A DNA stretch of 64,000 nucleotides, taken from positions 1 through 64,000 of the forward strand of contig JAXGGA010004517.1 in assembly GCA_038373865.1 (NCBI GenBank), written 5' to 3'. Source of the DNA: Uloborus plumipes. Lineage: Eukaryota; Arthropoda; Arachnida; Araneae; Uloboridae. The notes beneath the pieces were generated by a model, which had not been told where the DNA came from, did no database searches, and saw nothing but the letters and a program-made list of their open reading frames with translations. Positions within the stretch are counted from its first letter, which is position 1. Each line of letters opens with the position of its first letter. This document shows positions 24,091-35,436 of the stretch, in pieces. Position numbers and translations under genes: made by a program.

Positions 24091-24539
24091 CTCTTCAATC
24101 TCGAAATGCGCGCATAGCACCATTGAACAGTTCTATTTCAAAAAAAGGTGACAGTTTGATAAAGAAAGGGCTCATGGTAGCATTTCTGCTTAGTCCGATT
24201 TTTTGTTTTATTTTTGTAGAACTGACAAAGAAAGAGAATAAATTAAAAAAGAGAAAACATCAACGCAAACCAATACATCAGAGAAAGAAACCTAACAAGA
24301 AACAAATTAAAATCTCCTCACATTCCTTATCTCTCTTTTCACCATCCCCCCTATTTTAACAAAATCAGTAGAGACCTGAGGCATGCGCATTAAAATCCAC
24401 CCACGTGAAAACCATTCTCTAACAAAATTAGTTTAAAGGAAATCCGCCTAAAGTTAGAATTTACATTGAGCTTAAAACTACCCGTAGGAGCTATTGTTAA
24501 GTTTTTTGAACAGCTCAAAATTGAATGAAAAGTTGTTCA

Positions 24540-24830
24540 AACCAACAAGTGAAACATAGGAATGAGGTGTCCTTGCCGAGATCTTTCGAACAAAAAAAAG
24601 TTTGTTTAAATCGGGCAGTTCGCTCAAAAGTTATTAGGGGTGACAGCTTGTTTATACAGTTCAATGTTGAATGAAAAATGGGTCATATCAAAATGCGAAA
24701 TATGGGAATGAGGTGTCCTCGCCGAGACTGTTCATTCAAAAGTTATTTGTGGGGACAGACAGACAGACTAACAGATATACACAGATTTTTCCACATCTCA
24801 AAACCCTGCTTTTCTATTTTTAATTTTTAG
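24540..24830 (+). repeat. Duplicated unit plus possible RTE-type tail
   Basis: GGAATGAGGTGTCCTTGCCGAGA at about 24561 recurs at about 24712 with small changes, giving two adjacent units of about 150 bases. The second unit ends in GGGGACAGACAGACAGACT, a tail style seen in RTE-like retrotransposon 3' ends. No coding sequence. Confidence 0.4.
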
Positions 24831-24879
24831 ATTTTTATTTTTGTATTCTTTTTTGACTTTGCGATATTTTGAAGATGTA

Positions 24880-25322
24880 CCCAAGTAGCATCAACTCATC
24901 GGATTTTGCTCGGCCAATCATCGAACTCCTCGTAAACTGATCCCGTAACGCACGATGACATCGTTCCGATCAGTATCCGAGCACGGTTTTCGATGAGCTA
25001 CTTTTCATCGGAAAGCGATATCCTTCCGATCAACTTTCCGATGAAAATAAGCCGAGCATCCAAAATTGATCCTAAATTCATCGGCACAGGACTGCACTGC
25101 GTGTAAATTGCTCCAAATCTCATCGTATTTCGAGCAAAACTCATCGGATTTTGCTGCTCGGATTCTGTTTGGCCGATGAGACATATTGGAGCAATTCCCG
25201 ATGAGAACTCATCGAATCTGATCATCGGAGAATTTCATCGGGTTTCAATGAATGGCCGATGAGAATTTCATCGGGTTTCGATGAATGGCCGATCATCGGC
25301 TGATGAGATTATTCTGCTAGGG
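24880..25322. repeat. ATCGG/CCGAT-rich MITE-like block beside the NTR exon
   Basis: Dense repetition of CATCGG and CCGATGA in both orientations. A near-duplicate unit of about 33 bases lies at 25226-25290 (TTCATCGGGTTTCAATGAAT, then TTCATCGGGTTTCGATGAAT). The outer bases CCAAGTAGCA and TGCTAGGG are roughly complementary. The block ends about 90 bp downstream of the exon's donor site, inside the intron. Confidence 0.6.
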
Positions 25323-25414
25323 TATTAAGCCACTTCTAATGCCTTTTTCGTCTTTCTTTTGCTTTAACGTGAGAAAAGACTAATCGAAAGGAAAGGGGAG
25401 ATGGGGCTGAGTAC

Positions 25415-25688
25415 CTGAGGGCGCCCCGGAAGGCGACGCTGTCCTGCCACTCCATGATGAAGGTGGGCGTGAGCGTGCCCTCGCCCTCGCGGTTGCCCAT
25501 GACGAGGAGGCGCGCCTTCTTGCCCGCGTGCCGGGCCAGCTCGCCGCAGCAGGCGCTCAGGTTGGCGTGGCGCAGCGTGGGGCGCCGCACCTCGCGCCGG
25601 CTCACCGAGCCCGCGCGGATCTTGAGGATGCGGGCGCGCTTGCACGACAGCCGGCCGCGCTGCAGGCGCCGGATCTTGGTCTTGATCA
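25415..25688 (-). CDS. sfrp: Secreted frizzled-related protein, main netrin-like (NTR) domain exon
   Basis: Internal exon of 274 bases. The acceptor TTCTTCCAG ends at 25689. The first two bases TG complete a Val codon begun by G in the exon at 39379. Ninety whole codons follow, from IKTKIRRLQRGRLSC to AFRGAL, then AG to be completed in the last exon. The order is that of sFRP1/2/5 NTR modules: a basic first strand (KTKIRRL), a cysteine at residue 15, an adjacent cysteine pair at 46-47, the LVMG strand at 61-64, then a W-containing strand (FIMEWQDS) before the closing helix. Netrins share this fold but differ in spacing. The product would be secreted and modulate Wnt. GC is far above the intron level. 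The donor GTACTC is weak at positions +4 and +5. Confidence 0.85.
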
Positions 25689-25736
25689 CTGGAAGAAGAA
25701 GAAAAAAAAGATAGATTAGAGATATGTACGCAAATC

Positions 25737-26331
25737 AGGGTTCTCCAAAACCCACCCGGGTTTTTTCGGGCGGGCCCACTTGAAAAAACCCATTATGTCG
25801 GTAAAGTTGGTTTTTTCAAAATTTAACATACATTAAAAACAATTATTTTAGAAACTAACTAAATATTACAAATATTTTGATCAATACTAAGCCGAGAAAT
25901 TGATATTGATCAATTTAGTTATAATACTTAGTTTATTACAATATTTAATCTTGCTCAGTACCTGGTTCAGAAATTGCCATCTTCCTCTCCTGACAACTTA
26001 TTAGGTATTAGAAATAAAACTATACAGGAGTTTTTTTTTAAATACTTAGAAGATCAAAATAATTATTCCGATCTATAAATTCAATTCAATAGCAATTTAA
26101 AAAAATCAATACTACAATGCTGTTTCCAAATTTGTGTAATAAGAATTTTTTTAGGAGGTCGCAATGACCTTTCTTTAGGACTCCCCTGATTTAATGAAAA
26201 GTAAAGGTAGGTAGTGCACAATGTTTCAATACAGAATGATAGTAAAATGATTCTTGAAAAAACCCGGGTTTTCATCAAAAACCCAGTTGGGCTGGGTTTT
26301 TTCAAAAAACTCCGGGTTTTTTCAAACCCTG
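25737..26331. mobile_element. hAT-like MITE with CAGGGTT ends
   Basis: The left end CAGGGTTCTCCAAAACCCACC and the right end GGGTTTTTTCAAACCCTG are imperfect inverted repeats full of AAAACCC/GGGTTTT. The flanking 8-mers ACGCAAAT and ACACAAAC agree at six of eight positions. No transposase. It sits about 50 bp upstream of the NTR exon acceptor, in intron DNA. Confidence 0.65.
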
Positions 26332-27405
26332 ACACAAACACATATCTCCTACGATTATAGTATACTTAACGACTGACAACAGGACTTTCGTTCCCACGAA
26401 CGAAGAAAATAAATTTAAACGTTTTTCGAAGATTCATTTTAGCGTTTACGGGAATGTTACAATTAGTGCAGATAATGATGGGAGATGCCATCAGGGCCAT
26501 GATGGCCCTCCAGAGCCCTTCGCACCTACAAATTGCTTGGTTCATAGTTTGTTCAAACCTCTTAAAATGAAAAAGAAAAGCTACAATTTTGAGGAAGTTA
26601 AAAAAAAAAAGGTATGGATCTGACATTGATTTAATTTTATGCTTGACATGCGTCATTAAAAGTATTAAAAAAACATTTTCAAAATATTACGTAAATTTCA
26701 ATTTCAAAGCGCATATCAGCGACGTGCGTACACTAGCAGACCCTTGAACAGGGCTATTATGTTTTTAAAACCGACGATAATAACAAGAAAACCCTCTTTT
26801 GCGTGATATAATTAAATTTCTAACAGCCCTTATTTTTCTCTCCTAACTCCAGATTTTTCTTTCTTGACAAAACACGAGCATCTTCACCGAACTGGAGGAA
26901 ACTTGAAGGGAAAAACATTCTCACAACACTCCTGTTTGCTTTCTAGAAGAGGCGCTGCGTTCGTCAGCCTCCGGTGACAGTTGCCTCTTATCACCGCCGT
27001 AATAACCCGATTCTCCTTTTTAAGCTCTCATAACTTGCTTTTGATGAAAGAAGAGTCTTGAGTGTCCATTCACCTATATCATCCTCCATAGACGGAGGAG
27101 TGGCCATTGTTCCAGGGCTGATGGTTCTGTGAAGAGTGGCAGCAAGGGAATGTAAAAAATGTATCGTAATGGATCCTCTCGCACTTCTGAGACAATGTTT
27201 CTGAATTTTCTTTGTTTTGACTTTTAGTAAGAATGGAGAATAGATGCACATTAATAAAGCTTTATGCTACATCTTTAATAATGTCCACTTTAGATATCCA
27301 TTTACAAGTTACGGCAAATATCACTGCATAATGTTAAAAATGGCATTTAGACGGAAATATCCTTCTTGCATATTTTTGGCTGAAAGTAGCGAATCTAACT
27401 TTTTT
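26332..27405. other. No recognised gene
   Basis: Mixed AT-rich and moderately GC DNA with frames of 86-96 residues on the minus strand that carry no recognisable motif. No terminal repeats found. Confidence 0.35.
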
Positions 27406-27409
27406 TCCT

Positions 27410-28730
27410 TTTTCTCAAAAAATATTCGCTTCAATTACTTGGAAAACTAAGGAAAAAAACTGAGCGATGCTTCTACAAACTTTAGAAATTTTATTGAATC
27501 GCATAAAGTCATCTGATTTCCTAAAGGTTCTACGTTTTGCTAATTTATCTAAATACACTTCTATTAAAATTAAACGTATCTTTGACTTCTCGGAGAAAAA
27601 CTGTTCTTTGATTTCCAAACTAACAGCATTATAACTCTTTAATCGAAAGACATACCTCCATTGATAACTTTTTCTTCCTCCAGGTCAAGAAGAGGAATGT
27701 AATAAATTTAGGTGAGTACAGGAAATTAAGCTTGATTAACTCTGTATGAATTTCTTACTAATGACGTTAAAAATATCTGCTTCTGTTATTTAGGAAAAAA
27801 AATGAGCAGCACTTCAATAAATAGGCTATGAGACGCCATTGAAAATCACAAAGCTATTTGTTCTCCTAAAAGCCCTACGTTTAGCCAATTCATCTAAACA
27901 CACTTTTACTAAGACCAATCCTGTTTCAAGTTTCTTGATCCTAAACTGCTGTTTGATCTCGTAATTAACTGCATTAAACTCCCTAATGGGATGACATGCT
28001 TCTTTTAGTAGCAATGTTTTTGCTTGTATTCTGGAACAGGAATATAATAAATTCACAGTTGTCTGCAAGAAGCTAAGCTAGCTTAATTCTGCACGAATTT
28101 CTTACTTGTGGTGTTGAAAATATTCGCTACAGTAATTTAAGGAAAAGAAAAAAAGCTGAGCAGCACTTTAACAAATAAATCCCGAGTCTCCACTGAATTG
28201 CGCCAAAGCCATCTGTTTTCCTAAAAGCCCTACGTTTAGCTAATTTATCTAAGCACACTTTAATACGACCAATCCCGCTTTAACTTTCTTGATCCTAAAC
28301 TGCTGTTTCATCTCGTAATTAACTACATTATAACTCTTTAATGGAAAAACATACTCCTTTTAGCAGCAATGTCTCTGCTCGTACTCTGGAAGAGGAATAT
28401 AATAAATTCACAGTTGTCTGCAGGAAACTAAGCTAGTTAATTCTATATGAATTTCTTATTTATGATGTTGAAAATATTCGCTTCAATTATTTAAGCTAAA
28501 AAAAAGACTAAGCAGCACTTCAACAAATAAATCCTGAGCTTCCATTGAGTCGCACAAAGCCATCTGTTCTCCCGAAACTCCTACGTCTCGCTAGTTAACC
28601 AAAGTACACTTTTATCAAGTCCAATCGTGTCTCGAGCCTTCTCGATGCACAACTGTTCTTTGATCTCGGGGTTAACTGCATTATGACTCCTTAATGGGGA
28701 GACAGCTTTACGTTGGAAACAATTTTCCTC
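27410..28730 (-). repeat. Four-unit tandem array, about 350 bp per unit
   Basis: A shared block with TTTGATCTCGTAATTAACTGC-like sequence recurs at 27607, 27952, 28306 and 28659, a period of 345-354 bases. The units also share CTACGTTTAGCTAATTTATC and TTTAGTAGCAATGT. On the minus strand three units keep related peptide segments: EIKEQFFSEKSKI, then NAVNYEIKQQFRIKKLET, then NAVNPEIKEQLCIEKARDT, each followed by a KxxLDELAKRR-like or equivalent stretch. The last unit is part of a 145-residue frame (28581-29018). No domain is recognised. The array lies inside the sFRP intron, same strand as the gene. Confidence 0.7.
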
Positions 28731-29393
28731 ATCTTTTGCCCGGGAAAAACAATAATTAGCCGCTTGGATGGCACAGTCCTTTTCCACTCTTTGGAGAGCG
28801 ACTTCTTTCGGAAAAGTTTTGCAAAAATAATCTCTCGGAACTGAGAGGCGGATGGAATTCTTCACAAAAGTTGAAGAGGACGAGTTTGATGAAAGGGCTG
28901 CCATTAGTTCGGCTCCAACGCGCTCATTTTTTGTGTTTTCCTTCTTTGAGTAAAGGTCCGCGCTTATCAGAACAGAGAACACACATTTGGAAATGTTTCG
29001 AAAGTTAAAGGAAGCCACATGCGTCGGAGCAGATAACGGAGTTCGTACTCATTTCTTTATATCTAAATTAAGGAGTTTTAAGTACATAAAGTAGTAAAAT
29101 TTCAGAAGTAAAAAGTTAGTTTTTAGGAATCTGAGAGATGGTTGTAAGAATACCGGATTATAGAAATGTCTGTGTAAACCGGGTAGTTTACGAAGAGAGC
29201 TTGCATGCATGTTCGCAAAATACTTTTAAACTGACGTGAAGTTTAATATAATACATTGACTGCCGCTTATATGAAATCACGTTTGTTCTAAGCAGTTTTA
29301 ATTCAATAAAGTGGGTGATTCAAAAAAGTGGTTAAATTAACAAAGTTGGATTTTGTTTTGTTTTTAACGATTTGATTCATTTAACGAGTGTCT

Positions 29394-30013
29394 AGGGTCA
29401 TTCCATAGAAATGTCAGCCTCAGCCAAAGAAAAAAAAAAATACCGAAGTAAAAAAATTATCAAAAAATAAATAAATAAATGAATAAATAAAAATCATACA
29501 ACATAAGAAGTTAAAAAAAATTGAAAAAGTATTGCAATTATCACTGAGATTAGTCATGATAAATAGTTTGTAATGTGTCTAATGCTTGTTATTCGATGGT
29601 TACGTTACGTTAGTCACACGCCATCTTGAGTAAAAGTGACGCTCAAGACTAGAAAAAATTAAGATTTAATAAATGTGTTTTGTATTTTTAAAAGCTAACT
29701 TTACACATTTTTCAAATATATCATTCAATTTTTAACACTTGCTTAACTTTGAGAAATTTTTGCCTCACAACATGAGCATTCATTTTCAGGGTCGCAAAAA
29801 AAATGTTGCGTTAGTCACGCTGCTATTTTGGGTGAAAAAATATCTACTGTCAGTAATTTTGTTTTAAATTCTTCGCAGAAATGATACATAGATACCATGT
29901 ACATTGTAAATGCACCAGCATAACTAAAAAATATTTTTTATCCTTTAAGTTACAAGTAAAAACAGTTACAAAATCAGCTCTGAATGTTGCGTTAGTCACT
30001 ATGGAATGACCCT
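29394..30013 (-). mobile_element. MITE with GGGTCATTCCATAG ends, inverted copy
   Basis: Ends AGGGTCATTCCATAGAAATG and GTCACTATGGAATGACCCT. The interior matches the copy at 4502-5102 in reverse orientation, including TTAGTCACGCTGCTATTTT and the (AAAT)n-like tract at 29465-29490. No coding capacity. Confidence 0.8.
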
Positions 30014-30519
30014 CTACTGTAACTTTTGTATTATCGATGAAGAAATATTCAAAACGTACAGGAAATTTTCACTTATATGGAAGAGGTATATGAAATATAT
30101 TGTTTTAGGGAAGCAGGATTATTACTTTTTTTTTGCTTCTCTTGGATGTTCATAGCTTGTAATCAAATTTGAATTAGAGCCAGAACTCACTGGAATTTCT
30201 CTGTAGAATTAAATTTCCCATTCACAGAAAATTGATCACGGCTCATGCTTCTCATTGTAGGGTACTAAAAAATTTACGAATTCACTCCTGCTTGTTGTTT
30301 ATGCTTGTTGAAATACTTGCATGTTTGTAAAATACTTTTACAGTTGGATTAAGTTAAAAAATATATTCTGTATTGCCAATAAAAAAAATCCAAAAAATGC
30401 ATTGAGAATGTTTATAGCGCTCATGAGAAAATTGCATGAAATGCATGGTGAACATATATTACACATATTTTATGCAGTTAAAAGACAACCCGTAAAAGAT
30501 CAGCAGTGTTTGTCTAATG

Positions 30520-30700
30520 AGGCCGTGGTATCCCGATCGGTAAGGCATCGGACCCTTCGTATCAGAAGGGTCCCGGGTTCGATCCCAGCCGATCAAAGAT
30601 CCACCGTCGTTACTAATGGTGGCTGGGCGACCGAAAATAAGGGTCGTGGTCACAAAGTCCTCCAAGTGAAACGATACCGCTGGGGGTACTAAGGGTTTTT
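30520..30700 (+). repeat. tRNA-derived SINE, family with the GATCAAAGATCCACCGTC body
   Basis: The tRNA-like head has GTGGTATCCCGATCGGTAAG in the A-box region and the B box GGTTCGATCCC. It is followed by the body GATCAAAGATCCACCGTCGT, ATGGTGGCTGGGCGAC and GAAACGATACC. The same head and body are at 60183-60350. The copies differ in the anticodon region. Not a functional tRNA, because the acceptor stem does not pair. Confidence 0.8.
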
Positions 30701-31069
30701 TGCTAACAAAATATATTTTCTCCCCTTGGATTATTGTGAAGATACATTGATAATACTAAAACTAGAATGCTTAAAACTTTCTAATTATTCCTGCTGCAGT
30801 CATGATGCTGTAAATCTTACAACATATTGTCGTTTTCTTGTACAAAATGTCAAAAATTTGGCAATTCAATTTGCTGCTACTCTCACCGTCAAGTAATAAA
30901 ACAAAAAGTATGTATGGCTACTTTCAAAAAGATGTAAAACCGTTTTATGATGAAGAGAACCAGAAAAAAATAATGCAGTAATTTTACATTTTATTACGTT
31001 CAACATACAAATTTCTGTTACTGTCAGATGAAATGACTCTTGCTTTTTATCCCGCCGCTGTTCCTTTAC

Positions 31070-31450
31070 TCAAAAAGCGCTCTCTTCGAAAAAGAAAGGC
31101 AAGCATCCATTAAATAGTCATCTCCCTTGATAGCTGCATCCTTCATACAAAATGAATGCTAATGGTTCGTCTCTTAAGCGAAGAAAGTTTCCTTTTGATA
31201 ACGAAACCATTCGTTCATTCTCTTCCTTTGAAACGTATAAAATCTGTGAAAAATATTAAATTTTTCTTAAAAATTCCCTAATAGTCGAGTCTTTTGAAAT
31301 AAATTAAATATAAATTCCTCGACAAAAGGGCCGATCATTTGTTCCGTAAGCAGTTTTCCAACATAAGATTTTGAATAAAGCTTCTGGGTGAATAATGATT
31401 AAAATTTGCTGATAAAACATGATGGTAGCTTAAAGCGTATTACGGGAGTT
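31070..31450 (-). repeat. Old dispersed repeat, copy 2 (inverted)
   Basis: Diverged reverse complement of 1930-2320. The shared blocks ATCCATTAAATAGTCATCTC and GAATGCTAATGGTTCGTCTC are clear. No surviving gene. Confidence 0.65.
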
Positions 31451-32234
31451 ATGGATTTTCGTAAAGTATTGGATCTTTTAATGCATTCGAGGCTCATCAC
31501 GATACATTTTTTTTCTTGACTTTTAAAGAAAGTTTAGCTTTTATCGTTAGAAAGGAGGCAATAAATAAACATACGAAAATTAACGTTTGTTAACTTTTAC
31601 TATAAAACTTCAACAAGCTGTGCTACTGCGTCTATTAAAATAATTTTCTTTATCTTGTTTGTTTTTATCAATATTTATTTCTGTTTATTCTAATTTAGAC
31701 TTAAACGAAAAATGTTGATTTATAAGTTAAACTCCTTTTAATAACTTTGATCTCCCCTCCCCTCCCACTTTTTTCTTTTCATTCATTTCTTCTTTTTATA
31801 CAACAACTTACTCAGTGAAAGAAAAATATTTTAAGAATATTAAGTTGCATTCATGGAACTAAAGAAAGAAGAATTAAAGGAGCAAAAAAATTATCGGTTC
31901 CAATACTGTTTTACATTTTTATCAAAAATTTTAAAATTTAGGAAATGCGCGTGAAAAACTTTACAAAATTTATAAAACTAGCCCTGAGTGTAAAAAAATC
32001 GTTGTTTTTCGTCTCCGTTTCCTTTTGAGTACTTTCTGCCAACTAATTATTTTTTTCTTTTTCAATAAATCCAATTTTTGTCTAAATTATAGGTAACAAA
32101 ATGGAAATATATATTAAAAAAAAGGAAACTGCCAAAAGTTATGTTATTCTTTAAAACTCTCTTTGTCTTTTTGCCTTGAATCAGATTCTGTTAAGAATAA
32201 TATGTTTGAGAACACAAAATGATACTTTTAAATC

Positions 32235-32296
32235 AGGAACATTACTTGTTTACTGTCAAATACCAGAGTATTTGACAGTAAACAAGTAATGTTCCT
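32235..32296. repeat. Perfect 29-bp hairpin with 4-base loop
   Basis: AGGAACATTACTTGTTTACT and the next nine bases (to 32263) are followed by the loop CAGA (32264-32267) and then the exact reverse complement up to 32296. The flanks do not continue the pairing. It could fold in RNA, or extrude as a cruciform in DNA. It is unlike a usual miRNA precursor, which has mismatches and a larger loop. Confidence 0.9.
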
Positions 32297-34075
32297 TTTC
32301 TTTGTATACCAGGGTCAAACTGAATAAATATTTTCGTTGTGTGGAATCAGTTCGTGTATCAAATTGTAAACTAATTTTAGTTAAACTAATTTTCCGAGTG
32401 CTACTGTCCACACCACATGAAGTTAAAACAAATAATGGTAACAGGGACAATTGGGAATTTTCGCGTTTGGCTAAACGCTGTTCTATGTTTTACAGTTATC
32501 ATAAGATGAAAAGCAAAGAATGGTAAAAAAAAAAGTACTTTTTCCTTCAAACTGCATAGAAACTGCGAACAAATTTCATCTTATTAAGGAGAGTTTTAAG
32601 AGCTTTTAAAATATGCAAAAATAAAAAATTATAAACATGGTCCTTTTATTTGCCCTCTTTTTTAACCAAGATTTGAATGCCATTTGTCCTTCCTCCTCGC
32701 CACCTCTTATTTTACAAACAGGAAAGGTTTTGAATTTCACTGTCTGTCGAACCGCCAAAAAGAACATTAAGAACCAATTTTATTCAAAATTAAAATTATC
32801 AAATGAAAGTTTTCAGTAGTAAAACTCAGCATTGAGAAACCCAAACAACTCGAGCTGGTTCTAGAAAGTTCACCCAGTTGAAACCGAGTTCCTAAAGAAA
32901 AATTGAGGGAAAAAAAAGCAAACTAAAGTTAATTGAAAAGACAAACGCATAGTAATAGATAAGCAACAAGATTTTAAACGGCGCAGAAAGAGGCCCTTAT
33001 CATAAATATTAATTAAGTTGGGGGGAAAAGAACACTAACCGGGGAGTAGAACAAACAGGTTGTTTAAGTTCCCTCTTTAAAAAGGAATCATTACTCAATT
33101 ACCATTTTAAAGAGCTTGTCAATTATTTAAAGGGCCTTTTAGATGCGGAGATTTTTTTATTGGTGTGTGGAATTTAGATGTATTTGCTCTGCGAAAACGG
33201 TAAGTATTTTGGATAAATAGAGGATTTTAGAGGCCTTAATAGAAACGGGTGATTAAAATCCAATGAAAAACGAAAAAGAGAAAAGGGTTGGTAAAATGGT
33301 AGATTCGGAGATATAACATTCGATTCCTCACCTCCTGCTAATCGGAAATTAATGATAAATTCAAGAACGTAAATTGGCATTTCAGTGGAAAGTATGTAAT
33401 ATCTGTTACATTTATGCACATAGCCGGAGAGATATTCATATATTTTTTAATGACTTGGTGCTCTTTGACATTTTTTCGAGAGATAAATTCATTTTGGAGG
33501 TGTTGAATCGCTAAATAAAGTTTATTCAAAATTCCTACCAGTCAGAAACAGACTCCAAATCCAGAATATGAGCATATAACGAGCATTTTATTGAACTATA
33601 CATAAACATATAGATAGAAACGGACAACACGCATAACAGAACAGAACAGAACAGAAACATCAGAGCCAACTCGGCATGGCTGCCAGATCCTTTTAAACAA
33701 GCTCTGACAGCGGCAGTTAAAGTTAAGTTTCTACAGGAGTAGAGACATTCTAAAGAAGTGAAGATTATAACTGTGATAGATTTCAAAAAAAAAAAAAAAA
33801 AGGCTTTCTAATGATGAAATGGAAAATGACAGGGGAGGAAGTGATGATTACTATTTTGATTTTTAACGCTTTCAATGCTTGTTATTTTGTGTTCAAAGTA
33901 AATAAATAAATAGATAACAAGACTTTCCGATGCAATATGTTTTAAATTCCAATTGCTTTTTTTTTTCACGATACTAAATTTTTAATTTAAATACAGAGCG
34001 TGAACGTGCGCTCGACTAAATTTCTGAGAAGTATTTCCGATTTTATACTGTTGGAATATGATTTTAGTATTGGAC
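32297..34075. other. No recognised gene
   Basis: AT-rich DNA. GAACAGAACAGAACAGAA at 33636-33655 is a short microsatellite and a poly-A run lies at 33785-33801. Frames of 60-83 residues carry no motif. Confidence 0.4.
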
Positions 34076-34081
34076 TTATAG

Positions 34082-34498
34082 CAGTAGCGTCGCTACGGGG
34101 AAGGGGGCAGTCCGCCCCGGGTGTCACCAGTCAGGGGGGTGACACCCGGAGCGGACCAAAGGAAAAAGAAATAAGAAAAAAAAAAAAAAAACAGAAGGAA
34201 GAAGAAGAAAAAAACGAAAAGGAAGAAGGAAAAATAAACAATATTTACTCTGTAAAATGCAGAAGCATTACTATGGGGTTGGAGCGAGTGGGTGGGAGGG
34301 GGGTAGCCGGGTTACACCCCTTGAGGTGTGACACAAAAATGTTTTCCGAACAATTTTTCTTTTCTTTTTCCTTTCTTTTTTTCTTTTCCCTTTCTTTTTT
34401 CCTTTTCCTTTTTTTCTTTTTGTTTCTTTGGGGGGGGGGGGGGATTTGCCACCACGAATTACCGCCTTGGGTGACACTCTTGCTAGGTACGCCACTGC
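34082..34498. mobile_element. MITE with GCAGTGGCGTACC-type ends and purine/pyrimidine arms
   Basis: The left end GCAGTAGCGTCGCTACGG pairs imperfectly with the right end GCTAGGTACGCCACTGC. TATA-like bases flank both sides. The left interior is almost pure purine (AAGGAAAAAG, GAAGAAGAAG) and the right interior almost pure pyrimidine (about 34353-34430), so the arms can pair. A poly-G run lies at 34431-34443. The 175-residue frame across it is low-complexity and not a gene. Confidence 0.65.
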
Positions 34499-35436
34499 AT
34501 ATAGCTATGTTTCAGCAACAAGTATGAGCAGAGTAGGAAAGTGGGTAGAGGATCCTGGGTCCGGACTGCTCCCATAAAGCTCAACGATAAACTCCAATAA
34601 TGAAGCTGAAGCTGTTCCCTCCTGTTAAAAATACTTTTTTCATCATCTAATCAATTTCGTGTATACGGGGTGTTCCGTTTCAACTTGTGTATATGAATCT
34701 ATAAGTTTTAACTTGTAGTCATTCGTCCCTCTCAACCGGATCGTCTGGATCCGACACTGATTCTTCTACAACTGTGTTTAAAATAAAATACGTGAACTTT
34801 CGAGCTGACGTTAAGTAAATAATGCAGTTGAGTATGAAGCCCGTCATTTTGCTGACGGGACTTTCGAAATATAATGTAACTGTATATTTGTGTCTGTTGT
34901 TGCTTTGCACAGTTAAATATCCACACCCCACCCCATGGCACCCTTTGCCAAGCCAGTTTAAAAATGACGGAACTTAATTACTAGCACGTCTTTAAAAAAT
35001 CGTTCCGAATTTAAAAGTTTTAATGAAACTGGGAAAAGAATCACTTTTGGTTAAATTAACATAAAAAATAGTAAATCCATCTTGGAAAACTTGAAAAAGT
35101 AGCACCAGCTGTTCCTCTTCAAAGCCCCATACTGTCGCGCTAAGTGCAAAAGTGTGGTATCCGCAGACAATCTCAGACTGAGATACAGTTGTTTAAATAT
35201 TTGCACCTCCATGCATTTGATTTAGGAAGTGCTTTTTCAGAATTTATCAAAAAATATTTCCCGTTCTCAAATGATCATAAAACATTGCATTTAGACAAAA
35301 TAGGCTGCAAAGAACCACTTGGTGACAATAACTCAAATTTGTTAAAAAGTGCAGATTCACTGCAAAAAATGAATGTTGTTTTATAGTATAATACAGCTAA
35401 TTTTATAGTAATAAACTGAAAATATTGTTAATTTTC

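Noticed and set aside
25415..25688. Netrin (UNC-6) C-terminal domain
   Set aside because: The fold is shared, but the linker exon CxxC-EnII-YC and the LVMG to closing-cysteine spacing fit sFRP better than netrin.
27410..28730. CRISPR-like array
   Set aside because: Units are about 350 bp and diverged along their whole length, with no short repeat/spacer alternation; the DNA is eukaryotic.
32235..32296. MicroRNA precursor
   Set aside because: The stem is perfect and the loop only four bases, which is atypical for Drosha/Dicer substrates; left as an unexplained hairpin.
34000..34527. 175-residue frame
   Set aside because: Composed of polypurine and polypyrimidine low-complexity sequence inside a MITE.
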